Positions 11,048 to 20,816 of a stretch of 64,000 nt of DNA are shown here, one piece after another; the first letter of the stretch is position 1, and every line of letters starts with the position of its first letter. The notes beneath the pieces are model-generated. The model had not been told where the DNA came from, ran no database searches, and saw nothing but the letters and a program-made list of their open reading frames with translations. Source of the DNA: Trissonchulus latispiculum (Eukaryota > Nematoda > Enoplea > Enoplida > Ironidae); contig JASAND010032067.1 in NCBI GenBank assembly GCA_030248195.1, forward strand, positions 1 to 64,000, in the 5' to 3' direction. A program made the position numbers and the translations under genes.

Positions 11048-12531
11048 CAGTGGCGGATACAGGATCTTGAAAGGGGGGGCCCGCTGAAAATTTTTCTGGG
11101 GGGGAACCAAATTTTTGCGGGGGGGGGGGGATAAAAATTTGCTTTTTCCAGGAACAAAATATTTTTACAAGAAAATTAATATTGTGTATGGAAAGGTTAG
11201 TTCACTTGCCAATTGGAAATCAACTATATCCCGTGAGTGAACCAACGCATGGAGAATTTACACAAGAAACACACGGGTGGTTTGGGGGGCAGAGCCCCCC
11301 AGAAGTTGAAGAATTTTTTGAAATCGTGGAAAATTCAGCAATTCAAATGTTTGAAAAGATTAGTTAAGATGAGATGAGTTATTGAGTTGTATAATCGATC
11401 AGTGGAAAACCAAAACGGGAATTGGGTGCTTTTCAGAATTTTTCACTTCCTCGATTTATTCTAGAACACTTTCAGAAGCTGCCAATTATCAATCTTGCAT
11501 TGCCCATTTATATATACGTTATGAAAGCAAAATAAAATTTGTAAATGCCCGTATATATATATATATTTATATATAAGCCGGTCAGGGGCGCACTTAGGGG
11601 GGGGCTGGGGGGCGGCCGCCCCCCCCCCCGTCGCGATTCGAAGGTAGGAAAAATTAAGGAGAGAAAGAGGAAAAAGGGCAAAAAACCAAAAAATTTCGCG
11701 CCTTCGGCGCGCATTTTCTAGTTTGTAACGGCATATTTATTGCATTTATGAAGAAAAAGCTTGGAATGCATCCGACTTTTCGGAGAAAATTACCATTTTT
11801 GCCTAAAAATGTCAATTTTTTTCAAATTTTCAGTCAAAAATTTTCTCAGTTCTTCAGTATGACAAGAATTAAAGATTCGAAGACCGATTTTATTGCAAAA
11901 ACAAAAAATTTCTTCAACTTCTGGGGGGCTCTGCCCCCCAGACCCCCCGATAGATGAACGGCTATTTCGAAATCTTGTGCACCTGATGAAAGCAAAAACT
12001 TTTTGAGACTCAACTCCCCTGTTCTAAATCCCGGGTGCACCCTTGGTCGGCGCAAAATTTATTCGATTTTTGTTTGATTTACGCTTATATTTGAATTATA
12101 AACCTGGTTTTCAAAAATTTTGCCCCCAGACCCCCCCAAATTTTTTGAGGTCCGCCCCCCCTGAAAAAATTTCCTATGTGCGCCACTGAAGCCGGTATAT
12201 ATATAGTCATAAAATAAACTGAAGGCGTTGAGTACAATTATATATATATATATACTTACAAAACAGGAAAGGAAACAAAATAGAAGACACTTTAAGAGAC
12301 AGAAGTTCTGTCACAGAACTAAGTATACTAATAAACCAGCACAGAAGTATAAGTGCGCCGCAGGCGAAATTTTTTAAAGATTTGTGAAATTTATTAAAAT
12401 TATGCTTAATTTTCACTCGAAATATGCATTATAAACAGCTGAAAAAATTTTCCAGGGGGGCCCGGAATGTCAAAGGAGGGTTCCCAAATCGCAAAGGGGG
12501 GCCCCCCGGGCCCCCCCTTGATCCACCACTG
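11048..12531. mobile_element. hAT-like DNA transposon, non-autonomous
   Basis: Left end CAGTGGCGGATACAGG and right end CTTGATCCACCACTG are inverted counterparts. The flanks CCCCAAAC (11,040-11,047) and CCCCTAAC (12,532-12,539) match at 7 of 8 bases, as expected for an 8 bp hAT TSD. About 1.48 kb, no transposase frame. A second hAT-like element is nested inside. Confidence 0.7.
11583..12188. mobile_element. hAT-like MITE nested in a hAT-like element
   Basis: Ends CAGGGGCGCACTTAGG and CCTATGTGCGCCACTG are inverted repeats, flanked by a perfect 8 bp TSD AAGCCGGT (11,575-11,582 and 12,189-12,196). The body holds a family C segment (11,640-11,950) with the CGCGCCTTCGGCGCG hairpin and the G-run hairpin at about 11,923-11,941. 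No coding capacity. Confidence 0.85.
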
Positions 12532-12534
12532 CCC

Positions 12535-13400
12535 CTAACACACCTATGCCCCCAAGCCGAGCGCAAACCCTCCTCCCCCCCCCCCTAAAATTGGGTCCAA
12601 ACCAAGTAAAAAATGCTAAAATGTTTCAAAACTTCTAAAAATTTTTGAAAAAAATTAGAAAAATAGGCTATAAATCGCCTATAAACAGCTAAAGATGGTT
12701 ATTTTAGCAATTTAAAGTTAATATACGCAATTATAAACCACAATCATGGCTAATTTAGGCATATTTTAGTACATATTTGTCAATTTTCAAGCCTTATTTT
12801 CGCATACGAAAACTATTGGCAGAAGCTTTTGAGTACGTTTAATGTACGTATATATATACTATACATCGAAAAAGGAGCATGTTTAGCTAAAAAACTTGGG
12901 TACAGTTTAGGGGGTCCTCCCCCCCATAGGTGTACCACCTGTTTGGGTTGGGGGGGGAGTAGAAGGTCCAAATTTGGCTCGGGGACCCCACCCAAATCCG
13001 AAGTTTGGAGGGGAGGACCCCCCTAAACTGTACCCAAGTTTTTTAGCTACAAATGCTCCTTTTTCGATGTATATACAGTACATTAAACGTACTCAAAAGC
13101 TTCTGTCAATAGTTTTCGTATGCGAAAATAGGGCTTGAAAATTGACAAATTTGTACTAAAATATGCTTAAATTAGACCAGATTGTGGTTTATAAGTGCGT
13201 ATATTATCTTTTAATTGCTATAAATAACCATCTTTAGCTGTTTCTAGGTGATTTATAGCCTATTTTTCAAATTTTTTTCAAAAATTTTCAGAAGTTGCAA
13301 AAAAAATTTTCAAAAATTTTGCATTTTTTACTTGGTTTGGACCCAATTTTAGGGGGGGAGGGGGGTTTGAGCTCGGTTTGGGGGGGGGAGTAGTTGTGGT
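12535..13400. repeat. 870 bp imperfect palindrome
   Basis: Left arm 12,535-12,925 and right arm 13,010-13,400 are reverse complements over almost their whole length. They share GGTGTACC-side G-runs, AAAAAGGAGCATG/TGCTCCTTTTTCGA and TTGTCAATTTTCAAGCC. The 85 bp centre carries CATAGGTGTACCACCTG. Looks like a foldback element or a recombination product of two family copies. Confidence 0.7.
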
Positions 13401-13690
13401 CGGGTAGGGGGGGAGGGGGGGTCTGGCCTCTCCGTGGGGGGTCTCACAGGGGGTAAACTGTAGCCTGGTACACCTATGCCTCCCCAAATTTCGGATTTGG
13501 GTGGGGTTCCCCCGAGCCAAATTTAGACCTTCTACTCCCCCCCCCAACTCAAACAGGTGGTAAACCTATGGGGTGGGGCCGGTGGGGGGTCTGGCCTCTC
13601 CGTGGGGGGGTCTCACAGGGGGTAAACTGTAGCCTGGTACACCTATGCCCCCGAGCCTAATTTGGACCTTCTACTCCCCCCAATCCAAAT
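13401..13690. repeat. Family G unit, repeated twice
   Basis: GGTCTGGCCTCTCCGTGGGG followed by TCTCACAGGGGGTAAACTGT and TAGCCTGGTACACCTATG occurs at 13,427 and again at 13,589. The inverse of the same unit occurs at 14,436-14,500 and 9606-9665. Confidence 0.6.
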
Positions 13691-13829
13691 AGGTGGTACA
13701 TAATAGCATTATTTTTAGCATAATTTTCAGTTTTTCCGAAAAATTTTGCCCCTTCGGCGCAAAGGTATTGTCTATCATCTATATATGTATATATTTTACT
13801 TCTGTTTTTGTCGTCTTTGCATAATTGTA

Positions 13830-14170
13830 AACATTTACCACGATTTTGTGACAAGTTTACCACATGGTAAAATCGTTATAAAGACGTTGTAAATTCGTTG
13901 TAAAAGTTGTAAAAACATTGTAACTTGACCCAATTGAATTTACAACGATTTTACAACATATTTACAACAATTTTACAACATGATAAAATTATTGTAAATA
14001 CGTATAAAAACCGAAGTAAAGCCATTGTAAAGTCATTGGAATCTTATGGTAAAACTGGTCATTGTAAATCCATTAAAAAATATTTAAATTTCTTTAAAAA
14101 TTCGTGGTAAATTCATGGTATATAATCTCGTTGTACCTTTCGCAGCAATTTACAACGATTTTACCCAGCA
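13830..14170. repeat. Cluster of TTTACAA/TTGTAAA decamers
   Basis: About twenty copies of TTTACAA or its complement TTGTAAA, often extended to AATTTACAACGATTTTAC, in both orientations within 340 bp. The 61-codon ORF at 13,925-14,110 reads through it and is not convincing as a protein. Confidence 0.6.
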
Positions 14171-14774
14171 AAGTTCTTCCAGTGAAAATGCAAAACTCCA
14201 GTTTTTAGCCATTTCTTCAATATAAGGCTTATTTTCAACGTTTCAGTCGTTTTCAACACTTTTTTCAAAACGATTTTAAGTCTGAAAACATTTCTTAACA
14301 TTTCTGAAAACTTGTTGAAATAATCACCATGTTTTAGCCAAATTTAGCTAAACATGTTAGGTACAAAAGTTTGGGAGGTTCGAGGGGTTGCCGAAAGTTA
14401 GGAGAGGGTATATCAAAAATTCTGGGGGGCAAGGGAACCATAGGTGTACCAGGCTACAGTTTGCCCCCTGTGAGACCCCCCACGAGAAGGCCAGACCCCC
14501 CCCATACCTGACCTCGACTACTCCCTCCCCCAAGCCGAGCTCGCTCAGACCCCCCTCCCCCCCTAAAATGGGGTCCGAAAAAGAGAAAAATGCCAAATTT
14601 TTGCAAAAATTTTTGCAATTTTTCAAAAAGTTTTTTAAAAAATTGGCTGGAAATAGTTAAAAACGCTAAAAAATAGATTAAAACGCATTATGTGTGAGTA
14701 CTTTTTGAGTAGATTTATATTGATTTTATGTCACAAAAGTTTTTAGCTGAAAAAATATGTATATATATACAGTT
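14171..14774. repeat. Spacer with an inverted family G unit
   Basis: 14,436-14,560 holds CATAGGTGTACCAGGCTACA and the C-run phrase of family G. The rest is AT-rich and unassigned. It ends at the 5' target duplication of the SINE. Confidence 0.45.
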
Positions 14775-15160
14775 GTGCCGTGCCGGCCGAGTGGTTAAGG
14801 CGTTCGACTTCGGATCCGATAGTCCGAGGTTCGAATCCCAGCTGCCACAAAGCTTTCACAAATCCCCTTGAGCAAGGGACTAAGCACATATCGGTTCGCC
14901 GTGAGCTCTAGCCAACCCAGCTATCCATCCTTAATTGGTCGGTAAATGGGTACCACTATTGTGGGAAGGTAACAGGAGTCCGTGTAGGGCTTAATGCCTT
15001 GAAGGGCCGGCCCCCCTTCCACGGATGCAGTCATCATTTGAGGTGACACTCCTGGCTCTACGGCTGTGTATCCGGGGATGAGCACCGGCACCCCTTGTCC
15101 CTGAAGCAGGGATGGAGATATTCTCCAGGGGTCACCTTTACCTTTACCTTTTTTTACCTT
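14775..15160 (+). mobile_element. tRNA-derived SINE, copy 1
   Basis: The first 75 bp resemble a Ser/Leu-type tRNA: A box GGCCGAGTGGTTAAGGCG and B box GGTTCGAATCC. A 300 bp unrelated body follows (CCCCTTGAGCAAGGGACTAA) and a (CTTTAC)n-type tail. A 13 bp TSD TATATATACAGTT flanks it (14,762-14,774 and 15,161-15,173). It is not a functional tRNA, since the acceptor stem does not pair. A second copy lies in ATP13A1 intron 17. Confidence 0.85.
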
Positions 15161-15173
15161 TATATATACAGTT

Positions 15174-15533
15174 TGGGTACAGTTTTTTAAAATTTCCGAT
15201 TTTTTAGACCCCCCAGCCAGATTTGGACTTTTTACTCCCACCTCCCCAACCCAAACAGGTGGTACACCTACGAAGGGAACTATGGGGTTCAGGGACCGGT
15301 CTTTTTGCAGGAGAGGAGGGAGCCTTGTGTAGATGGGGAAATTTTGCCAAGGTCCCCCTTTGGAATTGAAAAATGTTTCTCCGATTTGGCCATCGAAATT
15401 TTGGAGGCAGACCCCACCCTCAAAGTTTTTGTAATTTTAGTTGGCAATTAGAAAAAGATCAAAATTATCCCGAAAATTCCATTTTTTTCGAAAAAATGAC
15501 CAAATCTGTTCATATTGCCAATTTTTGCTTGTA
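15174..15533. other. Repeat-rich spacer
   Basis: Short C-run fragments with TACACCTACG (15,261) and TTTTGGAGGCAGACCCCACC (15,401). No gene seen. Confidence 0.4.
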
Positions 15534-17559
15534 GATATATATGTCGTAGTAATTTCTGTATTCAGTAAATATATACTGTATTTACTGGCCGATTTCAGTA
15601 AATACGGTATTTACTAGTAAGAATGGTATTTTCTTTAAACTCCCTATCTTTACACGTAAATACCATTTTTACTGAAACTCGTCCAGTAAATACTGTATAT
15701 ATTTTCTAGTATAGTCGGGGGGGGGGGGGACGAAAAACACAAATAGGGAAGCAAGCCCCCAACTTTTTCTTCGCTTGGATTTGGATCGGTTTGAGTATAC
15801 CGTTATGTACCGTGGGCAAATACCTATCCAATCGTATATTCAAACTTCTCTTATATATACCTCACTCAGCTTTGGCAGTAACAGGATTTGTCCATGTTTT
15901 TTTACCCGCAAATCGGGAAAAAAACATGGTGCGGGGAAAAAACATGGCACGGATTTCTACCAAGCAACCATTTAGAGTGGTTTAAAAGCACTGTTTCAGC
16001 TGTTTTTAGCGTGCAAAACTACCTAGGCACCCTTCTAACCTCACAGCAAGCTTAAAACCCGATTTTTTGGTCAAAATGCCAAATCCGCCGTACCTAACCT
16101 GTTTGGGCATGAAACCTGCTGGGAACTGGCCATAATATGCAGAATATCACTAGAAACAAGTTAGTTGTGTTAAAAATTGCAATATTCCATCATTTTTTAA
16201 GTTTTTTCAAAATTTTCATTTTTACCATAGAAACTTATGAAACCTGGCATACGTATTGATGCTGCAAATCAAATTTTCTAGCTAGAAGCTTCAAAAATGC
16301 TTAAAGTTGGCATATTTTGAGGTTTTTAGTGGTTTTAAAGCATTCTCTTTCCTATAGAAGCATTAGTTACGCCTTCCTGAAGCATACGCAAAAATTTTAA
16401 AATTTGGTCACCATGTTTTTTCCCCGCTCTAGTGGACCCAATGTGGGGAAAAAACATGGTCAAATTTTTTTTACTGGGTGTACGCAGGGGAAAATCACTA
16501 TTGCCATGTGATAGAGCAAGTCAAATTATGCCCGCATGCCCATTTATAGTAGCCAAAGTTTGATAGTTGGTTAGATATAGACTTGCAAACTTTCGAAAAT
16601 CCTTAGCATTTTGGCCAATTTTGGGAGGTCAACTTTGGTCAAGTACTGTACTTACAGAATCAAACTTAGAAACCAATCTGGTACTGTAGGGTATACTTCT
16701 AGACTTGCTCTTTCTAATGGGCTATACTAGGCAGCTGCACCTGCTATGGTTGAGGAGTAGGCGACCATGTTTTTTTCCCCCTTCTTTTCCGTCATGTTTT
16801 TCCCCCCTCTGACTATAAATTCTGTATTTTGTCTTAAACGCCTTTGTCTTTGTGTGTGGCTAGAGGTTCAAAGGGCATGCCGACGTCATATTTAAAGCCA
16901 AAAGATAGGTCATACATTATCACAATATGTGCAAAGGGGGTGCATGGAGATAAACTCCAGACGTTAAAAATATTAGTTTGCAAAATTTAAGAAATTGTTT
17001 TACTTTTAATACAGTTTCTAAAATCATAACAGATACATGTATTATACACTATAAGTTTACTTAAAGTTTTAAAGTGCTATTCGTGTATTTTTATATGACG
17101 AAAACTAAGCAAAATTAAAACCATTAAGCAACGTATTAATTTTTAATTAATCGTAATTCATTATCATTATACATACGTACATATCTGTTTTGATTTTGAA
17201 AAATGTGTTAAAATTAAAACAATTTCTTAGTTTTGTAAACTAATATTTTTAACGTCTGGAGTTTATCTTCATGTACCCCCTTTGCACATATTGTGATAAT
17301 GCATGACCAATCTTTTGGCTTTAAATATGACGTCAGCATGCCATTTGAACCTCTAGCCACACACAAAGACAAAGGCGTTTAAGACAAAATACAGAATTTA
17401 CTAGAAAATACAGTATTTACTGGACGAGTTTCAGTAAAAATGGTATTTACGTGTAAAGATAGGGAGTTTAAAGAAAATACCATTCTTACTAGTAAATACC
17501 GTATTTACTGAAATCGGCCAGTAAATACAGTATTTACTGAATACAGAAATTACTACGAC

Positions 17560-17566
<7 letters not shown>
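15534..17566. mobile_element. Long-inverted-repeat transposon, left arm interrupted
   Basis: The outer sequence ATGTCGTAGTAATTTCTGTA is mirrored at 17,538-17,563. The right arm (about 17,206-17,566) is continuous. Its mirror on the left is split into 15,534-15,711 and 16,816-17,010 by an inserted 1.1 kb element. The arms include CAGTAAATAC-type repeats and a TAAACTCCCTATCTTTACAC block. Only about 195 bp separate the arms, and there is no coding capacity. Confidence 0.8.
15712..16815. mobile_element. TA-inserting 1.1 kb element, CATGG type
   Basis: Ends TAGTCGGGGGG and CCCCCCTCTGACTA are flanked by TA on both sides (15,710-15,711 and 16,816-16,817). The uninterrupted arm at 17,395-17,411 shows the empty site, so the boundaries are exact. 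Seven internal copies of a G-run/A-run module next to CATGG sit in clusters of 3, 2 and 2 (about 15,893, 16,410 and 16,765). No transposase frame. TA target choice suggests the mariner/Tc1 group or a relative. Confidence 0.8.

Positions 17567-17642
<76 letters not shown>
17560..17642. repeat. (TA)n(TG)n microsatellite
   Basis: About ten TA units then about 29 TG units, directly abutting the transposon right end. Confidence 0.95.
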
Positions 17643-17645
<3 letters not shown>

Positions 17646-18140
17646 CAAAATTGAAATTTTTTGTAAAATTTTGAAGAAAATTTTCTTTTTAAAATTTTGA
17701 AGAAAAATTTTTTACCCCCTCCTCCAAATTCGATTTTTCCGGACCCCACTCCGCCCAAAACCGGCTGACCTCCTCACCCACCCTAATTTCGGCTACCTCC
17801 ACCCAGGCGCGTAGCCAGGGGGGGGCGAGGGGGGCATGCCCCCCCCGAAATCGGAGACAAAAGAAAAATTTTTAATGTTTATCAGCAGCGCGAATTTTGC
17901 CTGCGGCGCTAGTTTTCAATGAAAATATCTCAAAAAGCACCAGATTTTGCTTGAAAATTTCCACTATCTCTTTAGTTGCGGTAGAAATTTCAGAACATTT
18001 TTGGCTATGTTTCATCAAATATATATGTATAACGTAAACATACAAATTTTTAAAAAAACTTGCTAAAACGAAGGCTAGCTACAAAATAGTGTTTTCCAAT
18101 GAATTCGTAATGCTCTTTTTGGCCAAATGTGCCAGTTTAA
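17643..18140. repeat. Family B fragment and lone hAT-like end
   Basis: 17,690-17,800 matches the C-run/TTCGATTTTTCCGG part of family B. At 17,806 CAGGCGCGTAGCCAGG looks like a hAT terminus, but no partner end was found. Confidence 0.4.
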
Positions 18141-18840
18141 GGATGAAATGCGGTGTGTAGCGGTCAGAACGACTGGCGTTATATACTCAATTTGCGTTAT
18201 CAGCGTATCATAGGGGTCGCGGCAGCGACCCCTATAATATGTGTGAAAAGTGGCTGGAGACAGTGTAAAATAAGCTGCGCAGAAGCTGCGCAAAATCCTG
18301 CGCAGATCCTGCGCAGATTTCATGCGCAAATTGTAGAGCACATCGAGTTTAGTATGTCTGTGAAGTTTCAGCCCCGTATCACTTACCGTTAAAAAGTTGC
18401 GCCCCGGACCGGTTATGGCGGCGATGTTTTTTTTTTCGGTTTCTCCTATTTGATGGTTGTATTGTACATAATGTTCGCCGCTTTCACGTGATCTGCAGCG
18501 GTGGGCCAACCTAAAGGGCTATGGGGTCTAGTAGTACCCTCTAAAAAATTTAAGAATCACAACTTTTTTGCGCCGCAGCTGCGCCACAGCGCCGCAGTGG
18601 CGCCGCAAGGTCGGCTCATAGCGAAAAGTGACCATTTTTGTGGTCGTCGCTCAGGTCGAACGTTACGAGCTGGAGCTGATTTCTTTATATTTAGAAATTA
18701 CATATATTGAACTAACTAACGGTCCAGGTTGCGTTTCTCTATCACTTCCCTAGCGACCACAGTGGCCCGTCAAAAATGGCGAAAATTCGAAAAATGAAAA
18801 ATCGAAATTTCTCGCTATCTATTCAACTTTGAAAGCTCAA
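18141..18840. other. Non-coding segment with GC hairpin and CTGCGCA repeats
   Basis: 18,209-18,236 is a perfect 11 bp-stem hairpin (ATAGGGGTCGC, loop GGCA). It is followed by clustered CTGCGCA heptamers (18,274-18,332) and GCGCCGCAG repeats (18,572-18,610). The ORF at 18,075-18,509 spans these and matches no known protein family. Confidence 0.4.
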
Positions 18841-18844
18841 ATCT

Positions 18845-19290
18845 TCCATACAATGGTTTTCTGGCACGGAGAATCGATTCCCGCAGTCAGTTTTACCGTC
18901 AGACCCACCCATCTTGCTGGGCTGGTTCCACTTTGCCGTCGGAAGGGTCAAGTCGGAAACCGCTTCCTGGAGGTCCATAGTAGGCTCTACCTGGCCTCTC
19001 AAAACTTTGTCTATAGGGGTTTTCTGGTGTGCCCAGCTCATTCCCGGTATCCGTTTTGCCGTCCGACGTGTCTATATTGCTGGGCTGGTTCTACTTTGCC
19101 GTCGGGAGGGTCAAGTCGGAAACCGCTTCCTGAGGAGGTCCATAGTAGGCTCTACCTGGCCTCTCAAAACTTTGTCTATAGGGGTTTTCTGGTGTGTCCA
19201 GCTCATTCCCGGTATTCTTTTTGCCGTCCGACGTATCTATTTTGCTGGGCTGGTTCTACTTCGCCGTTTGAAGGGTCAGTCGGGTGGGAG
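18845..19290. repeat. Tandem repeat, period about 164 bp, ~2.7 copies
   Basis: The marker TTGCTGGGCTGGTTC recurs at 18,914, 19,077 and 19,242. The unit includes GGTCCATAGTAGGCTCTACC and CTTTGTCTATAGGGGTTTTC. The open frames here come from a unit length near a multiple of three. Confidence 0.85.
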
Positions 19291-19962
19291 GGTCAAATGG
19301 TCGAAAATAAAGTTTCTCAAAAGTGGTCAAATTTGGTATCAAATGAAAGCCCTCAGTGAGCTGAGCAACTTTTGTCATAGAACTGCATACCCAAAGTGGC
19401 TGTAGAGTGCTGTGGTGGGGTGGGGTGGGGGCTTAGGCGATTTTGGGTCAAAAATAAAATTTTTCAAAAGTGGTAAAATTTGGTATCAAATGAAAGCCCT
19501 AAGTGAGCTGAGCAACTTTTGTCATAGAACTGCATACCTAAAGTGGCTGTAGTGTGCTGTGGTGGGGTGGGGTGGGGACTTAGGCGATTTTGGGTCAAAA
19601 ATAAAATTTTTCAGAAGTGGTCAAATTTGGTATCAAATGAAAGCCCTAAGTGAGCTGAGCAACTTTTGTCATAGAACTGCATAGCCAGAGTGGCTGTAGA
19701 GTGCTGTGGTGGGGTGGGGTGGGGACTTAGGCGATTTTGGGTCAAAAATATAATTTTTAAAAAGTGGTAAAATTTGGTATCAAATGAAAGCCCTAAGTGA
19801 GCTGAGCAACTTTTGTCATAGAACTGCATACCCAAAGTGGCTGTAGAGTGCTGTGGTGGGGTGGGGTGGGGACTTAGGCGATTTTGGGTCAAAAATAAAA
19901 TTTTTCAAAAGTGGTAAAATTTGGTATCAAATGAAAGCCATAAGTGAGCTGAGCAACTTTTG
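19291..19962. repeat. Tandem repeat, period exactly 147 bp, ~4.6 copies
   Basis: TGGTATCAAATGAAAGCC starts at 19,334, 19,481, 19,628, 19,775 and 19,922, an unchanging 147 bp step. Each unit also holds GAGCTGAGCAACTTTTG and a (GGGGT)n-type block followed by TTAGGCGATTTTGGGTC. Divergence between units is a few percent. Confidence 0.95.
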
Positions 19963-20105
19963 CGGTGTCGGATTTATGCCTTTCTCAACCGGAATTTAAA
20001 GGATAGATATAGGCCCAACACACATATTATCCCCTTTGTGCGGAGCATTTTTGTTACTTGTATATATATATATATATATAATATACGTATATATAGCAAG
20101 CTTAA

Positions 20106-20465
20106 CAAAAAAATCACCCGAAATTTTAACAAAAAAATCACCCCGCCCTGACTCACAGGAAAGTCGCAGAGACCCAAATTTTTGCATGGTGATAGCCACA
20201 CATCTCGACATTACAGCCTGTGAGTTTGAGCCCCTAGGCCCTCTCCATGCGTTCAGGGCAGACCTTTAAGTGAGGGTACCCAAAAGTGACCTCAAAAACG
20301 TTCATGACCGAAGTTCGAATTTCGGCTGCTATTTACTAAGGGAAAACCCTAGGCAACCCATATTGTGCATGTGACATGTCCTGACTGTGGGCTATCGATA
20401 CATATATAGAAGTTCCCAGTCGGACCTCTGAGCCGTCCTGGGGTGGGTGATTTTTTTGTTAAAAT
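20106..20465. mobile_element. TTAA-flanked MITE, possibly two-ended
   Basis: TTAACAAAAAAATCACCC occurs at 20,105 and again at about 20,131. The reverse complement GGGTGATTTTTTTGTTAA ends the unit near 20,464. TTAA at each end suggests piggyBac/Kolobok-like targeting. An internal GAAGTTCGAATTTC is tRNA B-box-like but stands alone. Confidence 0.6.
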
Positions 20466-20816
20466 TTTAACAAATAAAAAATCATTTTTATGTTGTGTTA
20501 CTCAAGTCAGAACAGCAGCTAGAGCAAAACTAACGTCAAATTCGAGCTCAGCGACCTCGAAAACCCTTATATACGTTGTTTTTGAGGTTGCCTGGCACTT
20601 CTGGTAGTCCAACCTGGTAACCAGCCGGGCCTGAACCGTCCGACGGTAAACGTGATCCCAGAAGTCAGTATTAGCCCATAGTTCCCTAAAAACTAATGCC
20701 AGATTTGAATTCAGCGCCCTGGAAAACCCCCTAGGACATGTTTATAGCCACTTTGGACTGTCCAGTTGGTACCTGGAGGGTTCGGACAGGTCCGGCAGGG
20801 GTCACGTGATCGTGGG

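Noticed and set aside
14775..14850. Apparent tRNA-Ser/Leu gene
   Set aside because: The acceptor stem does not pair, and the head continues into a SINE body with tail and TSD.
18829..19405. Two overlapping frames of 163-176 codons
   Set aside because: They are in-phase translations of the 164 bp tandem repeat.
18845..19962. CRISPR-like array
   Set aside because: The units are long and contiguous without unique spacers, in an animal genome; these are ordinary tandem repeats.
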